From contig JAQUAX010000002.1 of NCBI GenBank assembly GCA_028687035.1, positions 186,001 to 250,000 on the forward strand: 64,000 bases of DNA, given 5' to 3'. Source of the DNA: Dechloromonas sp. (GTDB taxonomy: Bacteria; Pseudomonadota; Gammaproteobacteria; Burkholderiales; Rhodocyclaceae). The position numbers were made by a program, and so were the translations under genes. This document shows positions 23,992 through 34,095 of this stretch, in pieces (the stretch's first letter is position 1; every line of letters starts with the position of its first letter). The notes under the pieces were generated by a model. The model had not been told where the DNA came from, did no database searches, and worked only from the letters and a program-made list of their open reading frames with translations.

Positions 23992-24476
23992 CGCATTTCC
24001 TCGAGCGTCACGCGGCCGCTCGGCAGGCCGGCGATGCGCCAGCGTCCGCCGTCGCCGGCCAGGTCGAGCACGAACAGCGGCGGCACGCCGCCGAACACGA
24101 TGCGGCTGCCCGGCGGCCGCGGCTGGCCGTCGATCTCCAGCCCGGCGATGCGCAGGCCGGGCGGCAGCGGGCGCGGCTGCCCGGCTCCGTCCGGCGCCGG
24201 CCGCCAGCGTCCGCCGCCATCGACCAGCAGCCGGGCCGCTTCCGGGCCGGCTTCCCAGGCCCACGGCCGGGCCTCGGCGGCGGCCCGCAGCGCCGCGGTC
24301 TCGGCCTGCGCCTGCCAGGCGCGCACTGCCGTTCGCCGTTGGCCGTCGGCCGGGTCGGGCAGCGCCAGCGCGACCCCGCCGGCGAGCACGCCGATGATGG
24401 CCAGCGCGACCAGGATCTCGAGCAGCGTGAAACCGCCGGCCCGGCGCTTATAGCGCCCAGTTGCCGATGTCCGCAT
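23988..24476 (-). CDS. gspH: Type II secretion minor pseudopilin H
   Basis: Minor pseudopilin linking the GspG shaft to the tip, 162 residues. Leader with basic residues (GRYKRRAGG) precedes FTLLEILVALAIIGVLAGG, Glu5 present. The C-terminal half (FVLDLAGDGGRWRIAGLPSG) resembles the GspH beta-sandwich. The only in-frame start gives a 29-bp overlap with gspG; no later start would keep the leader. Confidence 0.88.
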   Translation of the reverse strand: MRTSATGRYKRRAGGFTLLEILVALAIIGVLAGGVALALPDPADGQRRTAVRAWQAQAETAALRAAAEARPWAWEAGPEAARLLVDGGGRWRPAPDGAGQPRPLPPGLRIAGLEIDGQPRPPGSRIVFGGVPPLFVLDLAGDGGRWRIAGLPSGRVTLEEMR

Positions 24477-24882
24477 CGGCTCCCTCGCCGCCGGCGACGC
24501 CGTCGGCGCCGAAGCTGAAGACGTCGATCTCGCCGCGCAGGCCCGGGTTCAGCAGCTGGTAGGGCTTGCCCCACGGGTCGAGCGGCAGGCGCTCGACATA
24601 GCCGCCGGCCTTCCAGCCTTCGGGCAGCGGCGCCAGCGCCGGTTTCTCGACCAGCGCGCGCAGGCCTTGTTCGGTGCTCGGGTAGCGCCGGTTGTCCAGG
24701 CGGTACAGCTTCAGCGCCTGCATCAGGCTGGCGATGTCCTGGCGGGCGGCGACGGCGCGCGCCTCGTCGGGCCGGCTCATGACCTTGGGAACGACGAGGG
24801 CGGCCAGGATGCCGAGGATGACGACGACGACCATGACTTCGATCAGCGTGAAGCCGGTCTGGCGGGAGGCGGGAGTGGGCAT
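24448..24882 (-). CDS. gspG: Type II secretion major pseudopilin G
   Basis: Main subunit of the pseudopilus, 144 residues. Leader MPTPASRQTG is cut before FTLIEVMVVVVILGILAALVV; Glu5 present. The globular part is highly conserved: RQDIASLMQALKLYRLDNRRYPSTEQGLRALV (shown here only as landmarks RLDNRRYPSTEQG), the loop LPLDPWGKPYQL and a C-terminal calcium-loop-like FGADGVAGGEGADADIGNW. It starts 4 bp after gspF ends. Confidence 0.96.
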   Translation of the reverse strand: MPTPASRQTGFTLIEVMVVVVILGILAALVVPKVMSRPDEARAVAARQDIASLMQALKLYRLDNRRYPSTEQGLRALVEKPALAPLPEGWKAGGYVERLPLDPWGKPYQLLNPGLRGEIDVFSFGADGVAGGEGADADIGNWAL

Positions 24883-24886
24883 GGGA

Positions 24887-26092
24887 TCAGCGGAGCAGTT
24901 GGTTGATTTCGATGATGGGTTGCAGGATGGCCAGCACGATGACCAGCACGACGACGCCCATGGCCAGGATCAGCAGGGGTTCGAGCAGGCTCATCGCCAG
25001 CGTCAGGCGGTTGCCGACTTCGTCGCTCTGCTGGCGCGCCGCCTTGTCGAGCATTTCGCCGAGGCGGCCGGACGATTCGCCGCTGCCGATCATGTGCACG
25101 AGCAGCGGCGGGAAGCGGCCGGAGCGGGCGAGCGCCCGATTTAGCGTGGCGCCCTCGCGGACTTCGCCGGCCGCCCGTTCGAGCGCGTCGCGCAGCGGCA
25201 GCAGCCAGACGACGGCGCGCCCGGCCTGCAGCGCGGCGAGCAGCGGCACGCCGCTGCCGACCAGGATGGCCAGCGTCTGGGCCAGCCGGGCAGCGTCGAG
25301 CGCGACCAGCAGGCGGCCGGCGACCGGCAGGCGCATCAGGCGTTGCTGGACGGCCTGGCGCCAGGCCGTCCGGCGCCAGGCCCGGGCCAGCGCCCAGCCG
25401 GTGCCGGCGGCGCCGGCCAGCAGCAGCGGCCAGCCGGCGCGCAGCAGGTCGCTGACGCTGATCAGCGCGCGGGTCAGCCAGGGCAGCGCCTGCCTGCCGC
25501 TCTGGAACACCGCGACGACCTGCGGCACGACGTACAGCATCAGCAGGCCGACGACGCCGGCGGCGACGAGCACGACGAGCACCGGGTAGACCAGCGCCTG
25601 CAGCAGTTTCTGGCGCAGCGCGCCGCTGCTTTCGAGATTGTCGGCCAGGCGCAGCATCACGCGGTCGAGCTGGCCGCTCTGTTCGCCGGCGGCGACCAGC
25701 GCGCAGTACAGCCCGCCGAAGGTCTGCGGGAAGCGTTCCAGCGCGCGGTGCAGCGGGTGGCCGGCCAGCAGTTCGTCGCGGATCGCCGCCAGCAGCCGGC
25801 GTACCGGCTCGTCGTCGCTCTGCTCGATCAGCGCGGCCAGCGAGCGCTCGACCGGGATGCCGGCGGCGAGCAGCGTCGACCACTGGCGGGTCAGCAGCAT
25901 CAGCGCGCTGCTCCCCAGGCGCGGCAGGCGCCCGCCCGACGGGGCGCTGGGGGCGCCTGCGGCCTGCACGTCGAGCGCGAACAGGCCCTGCTCGCGCAGC
26001 GTGCCGCGTGCCTGGCGCTGGCTGTCGGCATCGACGACGCCGTCGATCCGGCGCCCGTCCAGCGCGACGGCGCGGTAGCGGAAGGCGGTCAT
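24887..26092 (-). CDS. gspF: Type II secretion inner-membrane platform protein F
   Basis: Polytopic platform protein that works with GspE to assemble the pseudopilus; 401 residues, standard length. It has two repeated cytoplasmic helical domains (about 60-165 and 265-370), each followed by a membrane helix (VLVVLVAAGVVGLLMLYVV; LLILAMGVVVLVIVLAIL at the C-terminus), plus a helix near 210-230. Signature GEQSGQLDRVMLRLAD and its second copy GESSGRLGEMLDKAA are present. Lies 13 bp after gspE. Confidence 0.95.
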   Translation of the reverse strand: MTAFRYRAVALDGRRIDGVVDADSQRQARGTLREQGLFALDVQAAGAPSAPSGGRLPRLGSSALMLLTRQWSTLLAAGIPVERSLAALIEQSDDEPVRRLLAAIRDELLAGHPLHRALERFPQTFGGLYCALVAAGEQSGQLDRVMLRLADNLESSGALRQKLLQALVYPVLVVLVAAGVVGLLMLYVVPQVVAVFQSGRQALPWLTRALISVSDLLRAGWPLLLAGAAGTGWALARAWRRTAWRQAVQQRLMRLPVAGRLLVALDAARLAQTLAILVGSGVPLLAALQAGRAVVWLLPLRDALERAAGEVREGATLNRALARSGRFPPLLVHMIGSGESSGRLGEMLDKAARQQSDEVGNRLTLAMSLLEPLLILAMGVVVLVIVLAILQPIIEINQLLR

Positions 26093-26105
26093 CCGGCGGC
26101 CTCCA

Positions 26106-27590
26106 TCAGTCGCGGGTCACGCGCAGCAGTTCCTCGAGCGAGGTCTCGCCGGCGTCCAGCCAGCGCCGGCCGTCCTCGTGCAGCAGGCGCAGCCGGCGTT
26201 CGCCGCGTTTGGCATCGGCGGCCGCCACGCGCACCGCCGCCTCACCGCTGCCGTCGTGCAGCAGCGGGCGCAGCCGGTCGTCGATCTCGAGCAGTTCGTA
26301 GATGCCCAGCCGGCCGTGGTAGCCGGTGTGGGCGCAGCGCTGGCAGCCGACCGCCTGCCAGCGCGGGCCGGTTTTGCCTTCCGGAACGCCGTCGACCGCG
26401 ACCGGCCGCTTGCAGTGCGGGCACAGCCGGCGGACCAGGCGCTGGGCGAGGACGCCGAGCAGGCTCGACGACAGCAGGAAGGGCTCGATGCCCATGTCGG
26501 TCAGCCGGGTCGCCGCGCTGACCGCGTCGTTGGTGTGCAGCGTGGCCAGCACCAGGTGGCCGGTCAGGCTGGCCTGGACGGCGATCTGCGCGGTCTCGGC
26601 GTCGCGGATCTCGCCGATCATCACGACGTCCGGGTCCTGGCGCAGGATGGCGCGCAGCGCCTTCGCGAAGCCGAGGTCGATGCGCGGATTGACCTGGATC
26701 TGGCCGATGCCGGCGAGGTCGTATTCGACCGGGTCCTCGACCGTCATGATGTTCTGGCGGCGGGCGTCGAGGCGGGACAGCGCGGCGTACAGCGTCGTCG
26801 TCTTGCCCGAGCCGGTCGGCCCGGTGACGAGCAGGATGCCGTGCGGCTGGCGGATCAGCGAATCGACGCGGGCCAGCGTGTCGGCGGCCATGCCCAGCCG
26901 GCCGAGATCGAGGCGGGCCGGGTCCTTGTCGAGCAGGCGCAGCACGACGCGCTCGCCGTGGCTGGCCGGCAGCGTCGAGACGCGGACGTCCATGCCGCGG
27001 CCGGCGATGCGCACGGTGATGCGGCCGTCCTGCGGCAGCCGCTTCTCGGCGATGTCGAGCCCGGCCATGATCTTGATCCGCGACACCATCGCCGCGTGCA
27101 GCGCGCGGTTCGGCGTCACCACGTCGTGCAGCACGCCGTCGAGCCGGAAGCGGACGGCTGACTGCCGCTCGTAGGCCTCGATGTGGATGTCCGACGCGTT
27201 CTCGCGCGCGGCCTGGGTCAGCAGCGCGTTGATCATCCGGATGATCGGCGCGTCGTGCTGGCTGTCGAGCAGGTCCTCGACCGGCGGCAGTTCCTCGACC
27301 AGGCGGGCGATGTCGAGGTCCTGGCCGATGTCGCTGGCGACCTCGGCGGCGGTCTGCTCGCCGCCGGCGTAGGCCTCGGCCAGGCGCCGCGCGAAATCGT
27401 CGGCGGCCAGCGGCAGCGGGCGGACCGGCCGGTCGCCGGCGCGGGCGATTTCGGCCAGCGCCGCGTGCGGCAGCCGGCCGTCGTCGCCGATCCGGCACCA
27501 GACTTCCTGCGCGGCCGCATCCCGTGCGCCGAGCAGCACGCCCTCGCCGCGGGCGAAGGCGTAGGGCAGGCGCGCCGGGGTGCCGTTCAC
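26106..27590 (-). CDS. gspE: Type II secretion ATPase E
   Basis: Cytoplasmic hexameric ATPase powering secretion; 494 residues. N-terminal N1E-type domain (about 1-110) binds GspL. The core carries Walker A GPTGSGKT (257-264), the Asp box near 281-290 ([11 protein letters not shown]), Walker [11 protein letters not shown] (321-330), the His box [13 protein letters not shown] (343-355) and a tetracysteine zinc site C390/C393 with C416/C419. The start is GTG, overlapping the gspD stop as GTGA; no ATG gives a better N-terminus. Confidence 0.95.
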   Translation of the reverse strand: MNGTPARLPYAFARGEGVLLGARDAAAQEVWCRIGDDGRLPHAALAEIARAGDRPVRPLPLAADDFARRLAEAYAGGEQTAAEVASDIGQDLDIARLVEELPPVEDLLDSQHDAPIIRMINALLTQAARENASDIHIEAYERQSAVRFRLDGVLHDVVTPNRALHAAMVSRIKIMAGLDIAEKRLPQDGRITVRIAGRGMDVRVSTLPASHGERVVLRLLDKDPARLDLGRLGMAADTLARVDSLIRQPHGILLVTGPTGSGKTTTLYAALSRLDARRQNIMTVEDPVEYDLAGIGQIQVNPRIDLGFAKALRAILRQDPDVVMIGEIRDAETAQIAVQASLTGHLVLATLHTNDAVSAATRLTDMGIEPFLLSSSLLGVLAQRLVRRLCPHCKRPVAVDGVPEGKTGPRWQAVGCQRCAHTGYHGRLGIYELLEIDDRLRPLLHDGSGEAAVRVAAADAKRGERRLRLLHEDGRRWLDAGETSLEELLRVTRD

Positions 27591-29641
27591 TGCGCGTTCT
27601 CCCGGGCCGCCGCCGGCAGCGGCTCCAGTTGCGGCACCGTGGCGTCGCCCCAGGCCGGCGGGATCGCCTGCTGCTGCCGGCGCTGGCCGTCGAGCAGCAG
27701 GCTGTAGCGGTCCTCGGTCAGGCCGGTGTAGTCGAGGCCGTCGCGGATGATGCGCGGGCGCAGGAAGACCATCAGGTTGGTCTTCTTGCGGTTGCGGTTC
27801 TCGTAGCGGAACAGGTTGCGGACGACCGGGATGTCGCCGAGCAGCGGCACCTTCTCCTGGTCGGCGCCGAGCTGGTCCTCGATCAGGCCGCCGAGCACGA
27901 TCATCCGGCCGTCGTCGACGAGCACGTTGGATTCCAGCGAGCGCTTGTTGGTGATCGGGCCGGACGCGTTGGTCGCGGTCCCCGACTGCACCGAGGATGC
28001 CTCCTGGTAAATCTGCACGTGGATCACGCCGCCCTCGGTGATCTTCGGCTTGACCTTCAGCGTCAGGCCGACGTCGCGCCGCTCGTAGGTCTGGAAGGGC
28101 GTCACCGACGTCGACGTCCCGGTCGTGCTGTACGAGCCGGTGACGAAGGGCAGGTTCTGGCCGATGACGATCTTCGCCTCCTCGTTGTCCAGCGTCATGA
28201 TGTTCGGCGTCGACAGGATGTTGGCGTGCGCCTCGCTTTCGAGGAAGCGGGCGAGCAGGCCGAGGTTGGTGATGGTGCCCAGCCCCGGCACGTTGATCGT
28301 GCCGTTGACGATGCCGAAGTTTAGGCCGCGGCCGACGTTGGCCATGCTGGTCGCCGCCGACACGATGTTCTGGCCGGCGCCGCCGAAGTTGGTGCCGCCG
28401 ACGGTGCGCAGCCCATTGGCCGACAGCCCGCTCAGGTCCTGCCACTGGATGCCGAATTCGGCGGCGCGCTCGGCGCTCAGTTCGACGATCAGCGCTTCGA
28501 TATGGACCTGGGCGCGGCGCCGGTCGAGCATCGCGATGACGTTCTGCAGGTTGGCGAACAGGCTGTCCGGCGCGGTGATGATCAGCGAGTTGGTGGCCAG
28601 GTCGGCCTGGATCATGCTGCCCGGCTGCAGCGCGCCACCGTTCTGGCCGGCGGTTTCGGCGACGGCGGCCGGGCCGCTGCGCGGGCTGGCGCCGCCGCCG
28701 GCGGTGCCCGGGGTCGTCGTCGCGGACGGCAGCGGGATGCCGGTCGCCGGGCCCGGCTGGGCGCCGGTCTCGGTGCCGAGGATGGCGCGCAGCATCGGCG
28801 CCATCCGGCCGGCATCGGCGTGCTTCAGATGGACGACCCGGATGTTGCCGAGCCCGGATTCCGGCTTGTCCATGCCGGCTGCGACGGCGGCCGCGCGGAC
28901 CTGCAGGCCCGGATTGTCGGCGCGCAGGAACAGGCGGTTGCCGCGCGGATCGGCAGTGACGTTCAGTCCGCCGCCGGCGGCACCGGCCGGGAACAGGCGC
29001 TGCAGGCCGGCGGCGACTTCAACCGCCGACACGTGGCGCAGCGCGACGACCTGCGGCTCGTTGCCCTGCGGGACGTCGATCGATTCGATGATGCGTCCGA
29101 TCCGGCGCAGGTTGTCCGCGGACTCGGACACGATCAGCGTGTTGCTGGCCGTGTTGGCGGTGATCGACTGGTTCGGGCCGACCAGCGGCTTCAGCGCGTT
29201 GACCAGTTGCGGCGCCGATTCGTAGCGGATGTGGAAGACTTCGGTGACGATCTGCTCGCCGGCCGCGCCGCCGCCCGCCCTGACCGCTCCGGGCTGGCTG
29301 CGGGCGTCGGCCTCGGGCAGGATGCGGGTCGCGGCCGGCCCTTCGACGACGGCGAAGCCCTGCAGGCGCAGCGCGGCGACCAGCGTCTGGTAGGCGACCT
29401 CGGGCGTCACCGGGCGGCCGGAGACGATGTTGATCGTTCCCTTGACCCGCGGGTCGATGACGAAATTGCGCCCGGTGACCTGGCCGACGGCCTTGACCGC
29501 CGACTCGATGTCGGCGCCGACGAAATTGATGGTCATCGGCTCGGGCGCGGCGGCCGGCGCCGCGAGCGGCGCGAGCAGGCAAAGGCAGAGGCCGGCGCCG
29601 GCGAGGATGCGGCGCAGCGGGACAGCGGTCTGGTCAGTCAT
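27587..29641 (-). CDS. gspD: Type II secretion outer-membrane secretin D
   Basis: Outer-membrane secretin forming the exit channel; 684 residues. Signal peptide of about 31 residues ends APAAA. N0 domain (about 36-105, [17 protein letters not shown]), then N1-N3 repeats, including a low-complexity Gly/Ala/Pro insert in N3 (about 300-345), followed by the secretin core (about 400-640) with [17 protein letters not shown] and [15 protein letters not shown]. The C-terminal S domain is very short, which may mean no GspS-type pilotin docking. It overlaps gspC and gspE by 8 and 4 bp. Confidence 0.95.
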   Translation of the reverse strand: MTDQTAVPLRRILAGAGLCLCLLAPLAAPAAAPEPMTINFVGADIESAVKAVGQVTGRNFVIDPRVKGTINIVSGRPVTPEVAYQTLVAALRLQGFAVVEGPAATRILPEADARSQPGAVRAGGGAAGEQIVTEVFHIRYESAPQLVNALKPLVGPNQSITANTASNTLIVSESADNLRRIGRIIESIDVPQGNEPQVVALRHVSAVEVAAGLQRLFPAGAAGGGLNVTADPRGNRLFLRADNPGLQVRAAAVAAGMDKPESGLGNIRVVHLKHADAGRMAPMLRAILGTETGAQPGPATGIPLPSATTTPGTAGGGASPRSGPAAVAETAGQNGGALQPGSMIQADLATNSLIITAPDSLFANLQNVIAMLDRRRAQVHIEALIVELSAERAAEFGIQWQDLSGLSANGLRTVGGTNFGGAGQNIVSAATSMANVGRGLNFGIVNGTINVPGLGTITNLGLLARFLESEAHANILSTPNIMTLDNEEAKIVIGQNLPFVTGSYSTTGTSTSVTPFQTYERRDVGLTLKVKPKITEGGVIHVQIYQEASSVQSGTATNASGPITNKRSLESNVLVDDGRMIVLGGLIEDQLGADQEKVPLLGDIPVVRNLFRYENRNRKKTNLMVFLRPRIIRDGLDYTGLTEDRYSLLLDGQRRQQQAIPPAWGDATVPQLEPLPAAARENAQ

Positions 29642-30134
29642 GGACTTCCTGGTGGAGCTTGGGGGGTTGGGGCAGGGCGAGCCGGCTTTCTCCGGCGGGA
29701 CCAGCCAGCATGACCTGGTCGCGCTCGATGCGCTGGAGGCGAAGTCCGGGCGCGACCTCGTCGCCGACGGCGGCGACCAGCGGGGCCGGCTGTCCCTCGC
29801 GGCGGATGACCGCGCGCGCCCGGCCGCGTTCGGCCGAGGCCGCGACGCCGACCAGCATCAGGCTGGACGGTGTCACGGCGCTCTGCGCCGCCGGTGCCGG
29901 GGACGCGAAGGGCGAGCGGCCGGCGAGACGTTCCGCGGCGTCGGCGGCCGAGCTTTCGTGCGCGATCGCCGGCCTGCCCGTCGGCATCCCGAAATCCCAG
30001 GCCAGGCCGGCGAGCAGCCAGGCGCCGCCGGCGAGCACCAGCAGCGATGCCAGCCGGCCGAGACGGTCCAGCGGCGCGTCGGCGAGCAGGGCGGCGCGCG
30101 GGGGGAAACGGGAGAGGAGGGAAGCGGGGCGCAA
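29634..30134 (-). CDS. gspC: Type II secretion protein C (short form)
   Basis: Bitopic inner-membrane protein that contacts the secretin; 166 residues. One membrane helix at about 28-47 (LASLLVLAGGAWLLAGLAW), a linker, and the homology region (LMLVGVAASAERGRARAVIRREGQ, landmark LMLVGVAAS; then AVGDEVAPGLRLQRIERDQVML). It ends right after the homology region, so the C-terminal PDZ or coiled-coil domain of classical GspC is missing. First gene of the gsp operon; the divergent gap to yqgE is 126 bp. Confidence 0.88.
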   Translation of the reverse strand: MRPASLLSRFPPRAALLADAPLDRLGRLASLLVLAGGAWLLAGLAWDFGMPTGRPAIAHESSAADAAERLAGRSPFASPAPAAQSAVTPSSLMLVGVAASAERGRARAVIRREGQPAPLVAAVGDEVAPGLRLQRIERDQVMLAGPAGESRLALPQPPKLHQEVHD

Positions 30135-30247
30135 GGGATTCGTGGGTCGGCTTAATTTTCGAACACTAATTCAGCCTTGTTACGCTCCCGTGACGCCGCG
30201 TCCCCGGGGAATGTTCGGCTTTCGCTGAGCGACCGGGGGTTTTCCTT

Positions 30248-30253
30248 TAAAAT
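30248..30253 (+). promoter_or_regulatory. -10-like TAAAAT directly before yqgE
   Basis: TAAAAT lies 7 bp before the yqgE ATG at 30261 and no ribosome site is visible. If used, transcription would begin at or within a base or two of the start codon. No convincing -35 is seen at 16-18 bp upstream, so this is tentative. Confidence 0.35.
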
Positions 30254-30260
30254 CCCGGTC

Positions 30261-30821
30261 ATGGACAACGTCAACCTGACCGACAACTTCCTGATCGCGA
30301 TGCCCTCGCTGGAAGACCCGTACTTTTCCAACGCCCTCGTCTATGTCTGCGAACACAACGAGAACGGCGCGCTGGGCATCATCGTCAACCGGCCGATCGA
30401 CATGAACCTGGCCGGCTTGTTCGACAAGATCGACATCAAGCTCGAACAGCCGACGCTGGCCGACCTGCCGGTGTATTTCGGCGGGCCGGTGCAGCTCGAC
30501 CGCGGCTTCGTGCTGCACCGTCCGCTCGGCCAGTGGCAGTCCACGCTGGCGGTCAGCGGCGAAATCGGCCTGACCAGCTCGCGCGATATCCTGGCGTCGG
30601 TCGGTGCCCATGCGCAGCCGGCGGAAATCCTGGTCACCCTCGGCTACGCCGGCTGGGACGCCGGCCAGCTCGAGGAGGAACTGGCCCAGAATTCGTGGTT
30701 GACCGTGCCGGCCCAGCCCGGAATCCTGTTCGACCTGCCGCCCGAGGAGCGCCTGCCGGCGGCGATGCAGAAGCTGGGCATCAGCTTCTCGCAACTGTCC
30801 GACGTCGCCGGGCACGCCTGA
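30261..30821 (+). CDS. yqgE: YqgE/AlgH family protein (DUF179)
   Basis: Cytosolic protein of unknown biochemical role, 186 residues, normal length. Family blocks: [31 protein letters not shown] (landmark [10 protein letters not shown]), [13 protein letters not shown] and [21 protein letters not shown]. In most proteobacteria it precedes ruvX, as here, with the ruvX GTG starting 2 bp after its stop. The ATG at 30261 is the conserved start; an in-frame ATG 84 bp earlier would add an unlikely tail. Confidence 0.93.
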   Translation: MDNVNLTDNFLIAMPSLEDPYFSNALVYVCEHNENGALGIIVNRPIDMNLAGLFDKIDIKLEQPTLADLPVYFGGPVQLDRGFVLHRPLGQWQSTLAVSGEIGLTSSRDILASVGAHAQPAEILVTLGYAGWDAGQLEEELAQNSWLTVPAQPGILFDLPPEERLPAAMQKLGISFSQLSDVAGHA

Positions 30822-30823
30822 GC

Positions 30824-31232
30824 GTGGGCACGGTCCTCGCGTTCGATTTCGGCGAAAAGCGCATCGGCGTCGCCACCGGCGAGACGCTGCTCGGCAGCGC
30901 CCATCCGCTGACGGTGATCCGCGCCGAATCCAACGACGACCGCTTTGCGGCGATCGGCAAGCTGATCGCCGAATGGCAGCCGGAGCGCCTGGTCGTCGGC
31001 CTGCCGACGCACGCCGACGGCACGCCGCACGAAATGACCCGGCTCGCTGCGAAGTTCGGCGAACGCCTGGAAAGACGATTTCACCTGCCGGTTTCGTTTG
31101 CCGACGAGCGCCTGACCTCGCTCGACGCCGAGGCGCGGCTGCGCGAAACCGGCCGCAATGCCAAATCCGCCAAGCCGGTGCTCGACGCCGTCGCGGCCCA
31201 ACTGATCCTGCAAACCTGGTTCGAGAACCCGC

Positions 31233-31261
<29 letters not shown>
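30824..31261 (+). CDS. ruvX: Holliday junction resolvase-like RuvX (YqgF)
   Basis: RNase H-fold nuclease family, 145 residues, implicated in 16S rRNA 5' maturation and proposed as a Holliday junction resolvase. Conserved acidic residues lie in AFDFGEKRIGVA (start), LVVGLPTHADGT (centre) and FADERLTS, with a final Asp in KPVLDAVAAQLIL. The start is GTG (GTGGGCACG), giving the usual N-terminus MGTVLAFDFG. Its end overlaps pyrR by 29 bp. Confidence 0.93.
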
Positions 31262-31734
<473 letters not shown>

Positions 31735-31742
<8 letters not shown>

Positions 31743-32694
31743 CCCGCAGTTGAACAAGAACGGCGAACTGATCCACCTGCTGTCGACGGAAGGCCTGCCG
31801 CAGGCGATCCTGACGCAGATCCTCGACACCGCGCAGTCCTTCATGGAAGTCTCGGCGCGCGAGGTCAAGAAGGTGCCGCTGCTGCGCGGCAAGAGCGTGT
31901 TCAACCTGTTCTTCGAGAACTCGACGCGGACGCGGACGACCTTCGAGATCGCCGCCAAGCGCCTCTCGGCCGACGTCATCAATCTGGACATCGGGCGCTC
32001 GTCGACCGCGAAAGGCGAGACGCTGCTCGATACCATCGACAACCTGTGCTCGATGGACGCCAACCTGTTCGTCGTCCGCCACGCCTCCTCCGGCGCGCCC
32101 TACCTGATCGCCGAGCACCTGCAGCGCATCGGCCGCGACGACATCCACGTCGTCAATGCCGGCGACGGGCGGCACGCGCACCCGACGCAGGGCCTGCTCG
32201 ATATGTACACGATCCGCCATTACAAGAAGGACTTCACGCAGCTGCGCGTCGCCATCGTCGGCGACATCCTGCACTCGCGCGTCGCCCGTTCCGACATCCA
32301 CGCGTTGACCACGCTCGGTGTCCCGGAAGTCCGCGCGATCGGCCCGGAAACGCTGCTCCCCAAGCACCTCGACAAGCTTGGCGTGCAGGTCTTCCACGAC
32401 ATGAACGAGGGCCTCAAGGACTGCGACGTCGTGATCATGCTGCGCCTGCAGAACGAGCGGATGAACGGCGCGCTGCTGCCGTCGGCCGGCGAGTACTTCC
32501 GCCATTACGGCCTGACGCCGCAGAAGCTGGCGCTGGCCGCGCCGGACGCGATCGTGATGCACCCGGGGCCGATGAACCGCGGCGTCGAGATCCACTCGGC
32601 CGTCGCCGACGGTCCGCAGGCCGTCATCCTGAACCAGGTCACCTTCGGCATTGCCGTGCGCATGGCCGTGATGAGCATCGTTGCGGGGAACTGA
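31735..32694 (+). CDS. pyrB: Aspartate carbamoyltransferase catalytic chain
   Basis: Second step of pyrimidine synthesis, joining carbamoyl phosphate and aspartate; 319 residues. Carbamoyl-phosphate loop [18 protein letters not shown], the catalytic HPTQGLLD segment, and [13 protein letters not shown] near the C-terminus are all present. The N-terminal extension ([14 protein letters not shown]) matches the class of ATCases that associate with a dihydroorotase-like subunit, and that partner follows 3 bp after the stop. Confidence 0.97.
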
Positions 32695-32697
32695 TCC

Positions 32698-33942
32698 ATG
32701 TCGAACATCGAAATCCAGAACGGCCGCATCATCGACCCGAAAAACGGCGTCGACCGCATCGCTTCCCTTTACATCGCCGATGGCAGGGTCGCCGGCATCG
32801 GTGCCGCGCCGGCCGGCTTCGTCGCCGGGCAGACCATCGATGCCGCCGGCTGCGTCGTCTGTCCGGGACTGATCGACCTCGGCGCCCGCCTCAACAGCAT
32901 TCAGGCCGAGCTGGCCGCCGCCGTCGCCGGCGGCGTCACTTCGGTCGTCGTGCCGCCGGACGCTGATCCGCCGCTCGACGAACCGGAACTGGCCGACCGC
33001 CTGGTGCATCGCGGCGAGGAGATCGGCAAGGCGCGCGTGCTGCCGCTCGGCGCGCTGACCCTCGGCCTCAAGGGCGAGCGCCTGGCCGAACTGGCCGGCC
33101 TGCAGAAGGCGGGCTGCGTCGCGTTCTCGCAGGCCAACAAGCCGGTCGTCGATACCGAGGCGCTGCTGCGTGCGATGGAATACGCGGCGACCTTCGGCTT
33201 CGCCGTGTGGCTGCAGCCGCAGGACTACTGGCTGTCGCGCAACGGCATCGCGCACGAGGGCGAACTGGCCAGCCGCCTCGGCCTGGCCGGCATCCCGGTC
33301 GCCGCCGAGACCATCGCGATCGCCACCATCGTCCAGCTGGTCCGCGACACCGGCTGCCGCGTGCACCTGACCCGGTTGTCGTCGGCCGCCGGCGTCGCGC
33401 TGGCCAAGGCGGCGATCACCGAAGGGCTGCCGCTGAGCTTCGACATCGGCGTGCATCACCTGCTGCTGACCGAGAACGACATCGGCTTCTTCAACCCGCA
33501 TGCCCGCTTCTGCCCGCCGCTGCGCACCCAGGGCGACCGCCAGGCGCTGTCCGACGCCGCCGCCGCGGGGGTCGCGGCGATCTGCTCCGACCACACGCCG
33601 GTCGGCGCCGACGACAAGCTGCTGCCCTTCGGCGAGGCCAAGCCGGGCGCCACCGGCCTGGAAGTGCTGCTGCCGCTGACGCTGAAATGGGCGGAAGCCG
33701 CCGGCGTGTCGCTGTCCGACGCGCTGGCCCGGATCACCTCGGCTCCGGCCGCGGTGCTCGGTTCCGAGTCCGGCCAGCTGGCCGTCGGCGCCGTCGCCGA
33801 CGTCTGCGTCTTCGATCCCGAGGCGACCTGGCAGTTGACCCCGGAAGCGCTGAAGAGCCGCGGCAAGAACTCGCCGTGGCAGGGCTATTTCCTGACCGGA
33901 AAGGTCCGGCACACGCTGGTCGGCGGCCGCATCGTCTACTGA
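32698..33942 (+). CDS. pyrX: Dihydroorotase-like PyrC' (non-catalytic, metal ligands lost)
   Basis: Amidohydrolase-fold protein, 414 residues, co-transcribed with pyrB. It aligns along its length with dihydroorotases, but the first metal site, normally PGxIDxHxHxR, reads CPGLIDLGARLNS, so both histidines are gone. The usual active-site lysine/histidine regions are also altered (AFSQANKPV; WLQPQDYWLS). A later CSDHTPVGADDK motif is kept. In Pseudomonas such an inactive PyrC' is required to assemble active ATCase, and that role is inferred here; a true dihydroorotase should exist elsewhere. A Rho-independent terminator follows. Confidence 0.9.
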   Translation: MSNIEIQNGRIIDPKNGVDRIASLYIADGRVAGIGAAPAGFVAGQTIDAAGCVVCPGLIDLGARLNSIQAELAAAVAGGVTSVVVPPDADPPLDEPELADRLVHRGEEIGKARVLPLGALTLGLKGERLAELAGLQKAGCVAFSQANKPVVDTEALLRAMEYAATFGFAVWLQPQDYWLSRNGIAHEGELASRLGLAGIPVAAETIAIATIVQLVRDTGCRVHLTRLSSAAGVALAKAAITEGLPLSFDIGVHHLLLTENDIGFFNPHARFCPPLRTQGDRQALSDAAAAGVAAICSDHTPVGADDKLLPFGEAKPGATGLEVLLPLTLKWAEAAGVSLSDALARITSAPAAVLGSESGQLAVGAVADVCVFDPEATWQLTPEALKSRGKNSPWQGYFLTGKVRHTLVGGRIVY

Positions 33943-33967
33943 GTTTCCGCTGCGCGAGCGGTGATCG

Positions 33968-33995
33968 GGGCGGCCGTCGGGCCGCCCTTATTTTT
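33968..33995 (+). terminator. Rho-independent terminator after pyrC'
   Basis: GGGCGGCC (33968-33975) and GGCCGCCC (33980-33987) form a perfect 8-bp stem with a 4-nt loop, followed by TTATTTTT. It closes the yqgE-ruvX-pyrR-pyrB-pyrC' run. Confidence 0.9.
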
Positions 33996-33998
33996 GCC

Positions 33999-34013
33999 TT
34001 GGAATTATTCCAA
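33999..34013. promoter_or_regulatory. Perfect 15-bp palindrome before comEA
   Basis: TTGGAAT-T-ATTCCAA is a perfect 7-1-7 inverted repeat. It lies just after the pyrC' terminator and 83 bp before the comEA start, next to a CATATA -10-like element (34017-34022). It is AT-rich in a GC-rich setting, which suggests an operator, though no regulator is identified. Confidence 0.4.
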
Positions 34014-34095
34014 AGTCATATAGCATGAATCCTGGCTGTCCGGAGGGCCGGACGGCCGTTCCGCATGTGCGGATACCAACCCGGAGGTGAATGCG

